From positions 1 through 42,148 of the forward strand of contig CALXHS010000015.1 of assembly GCA_944388165.1 (NCBI GenBank): a stretch of 42,148 bases of DNA. The letters are read 5' to 3'. Shown here piece by piece: positions 40,369 to 42,148 of the stretch. Position numbers and translations under genes: made by a program. The notes under the pieces are model-generated. The model was not told where the DNA came from, made no database searches, and was given only the letters and a program-made list of their open reading frames with translations. Each line of letters begins with the position of its first letter. Position 1 is the stretch's first letter. The stretch comes from an uncultured Gemmiger sp. (lineage in GTDB: Bacteria; Bacillota; Clostridia; Oscillospirales; Ruminococcaceae).

Positions 40369-41592
40369 ATGGCGTTCGTTCTCGATGAAGAGATGCAGAA
40401 TGTAACAAACATCAAGGTGATCGGCGTCGGCGGCGGCGGCGGCAACGCTGTCAACCGCATGGTGGACGCAGGCCTTGGCGGCGTGGAATTCGTTGCGATG
40501 AACACCGACCAGCAGGCCCTGATCAATTCCAAGGCGACCCAGAAGGTCCAGCTTGGCGCCAAGCTGACCAAGGGCCGCGGCGCCGGCGCCGACCCCGAAG
40601 TGGGCCAGCGTGCCGCTGAGGAAAGCAAGGACGAGATCGCCAACGCCCTGAAAGGCGCTCAGATGGTCTTCATCACCGCCGGCATGGGCGGCGGCACCGG
40701 CACCGGTGCGGCTCCCGTGGTGGCCGAAACTGCCCATGACCTGGGCATCCTGACCGTCGGCATCGTCACCAAGCCCTTCAGCTTCGAAGGCAAGCGCAAG
40801 ATGAGCCTGGCCGAACAGGGCATCGCCAACCTGATGATGCATGTGGACAGCCTGATCGTGATTCCCAACGAGCGTCTGAAGCTCATCAGCCAGGAAAAGA
40901 TCACCCTGATGAACGCCTTTGAAGCCGCGGACAACGTTCTGCGCCAGGGCGTGGAAAGCATCTCCAGCCTGATCAACATTCCGGCTTTCATCAACCTGGA
41001 CTTTGCCGACGTGCGCTCCATCATGAAGGACGCCGGCTTTGCCCACATGGGCGTCGGTGTGGCCAAGGGCGCCGGCAAGGCCGAAAACGCCGCCAAGGCC
41101 GCCATCTCCAGCCCGCTGCTGGAAACCAGCATCGCCGGTGCCCGCGGCGTCATCATCAACATCACCTCCAGCCCGGATATCGGCCTGGACGATGTGGAGA
41201 CCGCTGCTTCCATGATCACCCAGTCCGCTCACCCCGATGCGAACATCATCTGGGGTACTGCTTTCGACGAACGCCTGGCCGACGAGATGAACATTACCGT
41301 CGTGGCCACCGGCTTCGAGAACACTCCCGGTGTGGACGAACCCATCCAGGCTGCTATGAACGCCCAGATGGCCGCCAAGAGCGCCGCTGCTTCTGCCGTG
41401 CAGCCGGAACCCGCTGTGCAGCAGCCTGCCGCTCCCACTCCGCCCCCCGCCGTGGACCCCGTCATCCCCAGCCCGGTGATCTTCAACACCGAGGTCGCCC
41501 CCGCTGCCAGCTCTAAGGCTGCCGAGCCGGAAGATGAGGATGATGGCGATTACTTCAACGATCTGCTCAGCATTCTGAACAAGCGTTCCTGA
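40369..41592 (+). CDS. ftsZ: Cell division protein FtsZ
   Basis: The tubulin-like GTPase that forms the division ring. The 407 residues show the N-terminal nucleotide motif GVGGGGGNAVNRM (about 19-31), the tubulin signature GMGGGTGTGAAPV (near 104-116), the T7-loop region NLDFADVRSIM, a variable Pro/Ala-rich linker (about 325-390) and the C-terminal tail NDLLSILNKRS. ATG 40369 follows TTAGGGGG. A divIVA-like gene follows 105 bases later. Confidence 0.98.
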   Translation: MAFVLDEEMQNVTNIKVIGVGGGGGNAVNRMVDAGLGGVEFVAMNTDQQALINSKATQKVQLGAKLTKGRGAGADPEVGQRAAEESKDEIANALKGAQMVFITAGMGGGTGTGAAPVVAETAHDLGILTVGIVTKPFSFEGKRKMSLAEQGIANLMMHVDSLIVIPNERLKLISQEKITLMNAFEAADNVLRQGVESISSLINIPAFINLDFADVRSIMKDAGFAHMGVGVAKGAGKAENAAKAAISSPLLETSIAGARGVIINITSSPDIGLDDVETAASMITQSAHPDANIIWGTAFDERLADEMNITVVATGFENTPGVDEPIQAAMNAQMAAKSAAASAVQPEPAVQQPAAPTPPPAVDPVIPSPVIFNTEVAPAASSKAAEPEDEDDGDYFNDLLSILNKRS

Positions 41593-41697
41593 TAGGAGGG
41601 ACCGTGCGCTGCCCGGTCTTGCGGATGTTGAAATGCCGGGCTGCCTTCCGCTGCATGCCAGCGGGGATTGTCCCTGTTACACAGGAGGAGGAAAGCT

Positions 41698-42148
41698 ATG
41701 CCGTCCATGGAACCGCCCGTTCAGGAGAAGGGGTTCCGCACGAGCATGCTGGGCTTTGACAAGAATGATGTGCTGGCCTACATGAACGCGCTGGCCAACG
41801 AAACCCAGCAGCGGGAGCTGGAATACCAGCAGACTATTGATGAGCTCAACGCTCAGATCGAAAAACTGAAAAAGGACCAGTCCAATGCGCGCCGCTGTGT
41901 GGAAAAGCTGCAGGCGGAGCTGAATCTGGCCACCCAGCGTGCCGAAACCGCCGAAAAAGCGGGCAGCGACGCCGTGACCAAGCTCCGCGATGCGGAGGAA
42001 CGCGCCGCCGGTTACCAGGGCAAGTACAAGGAATGCCAGCAGTCCATTCTGGAGCTGCAGTTCCAGAAGCGTGACCTGGAAAAGCAGGTGGAGGAGATGG
42101 AGGCTATGATCCCCAAAGGGGGCATGCCCACCATGGCCGCCACCCCGG
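41698..42148 (+). CDS. DivIVA-like protein (N-terminal part, cut by window edge)
   Basis: At least 150 residues. After a short head, GFRTSMLGFDKNDVLAYM (about 12-29) is the DivIVA N-terminal lipid-binding pattern, here with F-R-T-S-M instead of the usual FR-R-S-F-R-GY. Residues about 35-140 are a long coiled coil rich in Glu, Gln, Lys and Leu heptads (IDELNAQIEKLKK, LRDAEERAAGYQ). The ATG follows AGGAGGAGG. Its place after ftsZ suits a polar or septal scaffold; whether it is true DivIVA or a relative needs the missing C-terminus. Confidence 0.85.
   Translation, partial: MPSMEPPVQEKGFRTSMLGFDKNDVLAYMNALANETQQRELEYQQTIDELNAQIEKLKKDQSNARRCVEKLQAELNLATQRAETAEKAGSDAVTKLRDAEERAAGYQGKYKECQQSILELQFQKRDLEKQVEEMEAMIPKGGMPTMAATP

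Noticed and set aside
1-42148. CRISPR arrays, tRNA or rRNA genes, IS elements, prophage genes
   Set aside because: No regularly spaced repeats, cloverleaf patterns, rRNA signatures or transposase/integrase motifs were seen on either strand.

Overview
The window looks like a chromosomal core region of a high-GC, spore-gene-bearing Bacillota, most likely Clostridia of the Oscillospiraceae/Ruminococcaceae type (Gemmiger/Subdoligranulum/Faecalibacterium neighbourhood). This is inferred from an rnfCDGEAB operon, clostridial-type spoVA(C-D-E), spoIIP, dpaAB, ftsZ followed by a divIVA-like gene, gram-positive style promoters and ribosome binding sites, and visibly high GC with strong C/G third positions. 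No rRNA, tRNA, IS element, phage gene or CRISPR array was found. Coding density is high and intergenic gaps are mostly short and regulatory.

Layout. 1-1.3 kb: end of an unknown gene, then UDP-galactopyranose mutase (glf) and a terminator. 1.3-7.4 kb: one probable seven-gene transcript from a consensus promoter: rpe, three Rnf-like membrane proteins (D-, E- and A-like) that have lost most intramembrane Fe-S ligand cysteines, a DUF1015 protein, a basic Q/N/RG-rich protein and rlmA, ending in a terminator. 7.4-10.3 kb: cardiolipin synthase, a 72-aa acidic protein and a membrane-anchored LCP-like protein. 10.3-13.3 kb: a MocR/PdxR-type regulator divergent from an ECF S-component, then a TetR regulator divergent from glgB. 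13.3-15.1 kb: glgB. 15.2-20.8 kb: a 47-aa membrane protein divergent from the complete rnfCDGEAB operon, with a 25-bp palindrome between their promoters. 20.8-25.7 kb: a sugar nucleotidyltransferase, a patatin phospholipase, a divergent PTS enzyme I-like protein, and rsmE. 25.7-27.3 kb: prmA and a GNAT acetyltransferase.

27.3-38.8 kb is rich in sporulation genes: spoVAC-spoVAD-spoVAE, rpsT (opposite strand), spoIIP, asnS-mutY, a small membrane protein, two tandem degenerate LytM (M23-like) membrane proteins, and dpaA-dpaB. Candidate sigma-G, sigma-E and sigma-K promoters precede spoVAC, spoIIP and dpaA, the order of action expected for the SpoVA channel, engulfment hydrolase and dipicolinate synthase. 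38.8-42.1 kb: a MurA-family enzyme, ftsZ and the start of a divIVA-like gene.

Functionally the window joins energy conservation (Rnf ion pump), envelope and spore morphogenesis (SpoIIP, LytM pair, MurA, FtsZ, DivIVA-like, cardiolipin synthase) and housekeeping translation/repair genes. The two items most worth pursuing are the cysteine-poor D-E-A Rnf-like module at 2.1-4.7 kb and the tandem catalytically dead LytM proteins at 33.9-37.3 kb.
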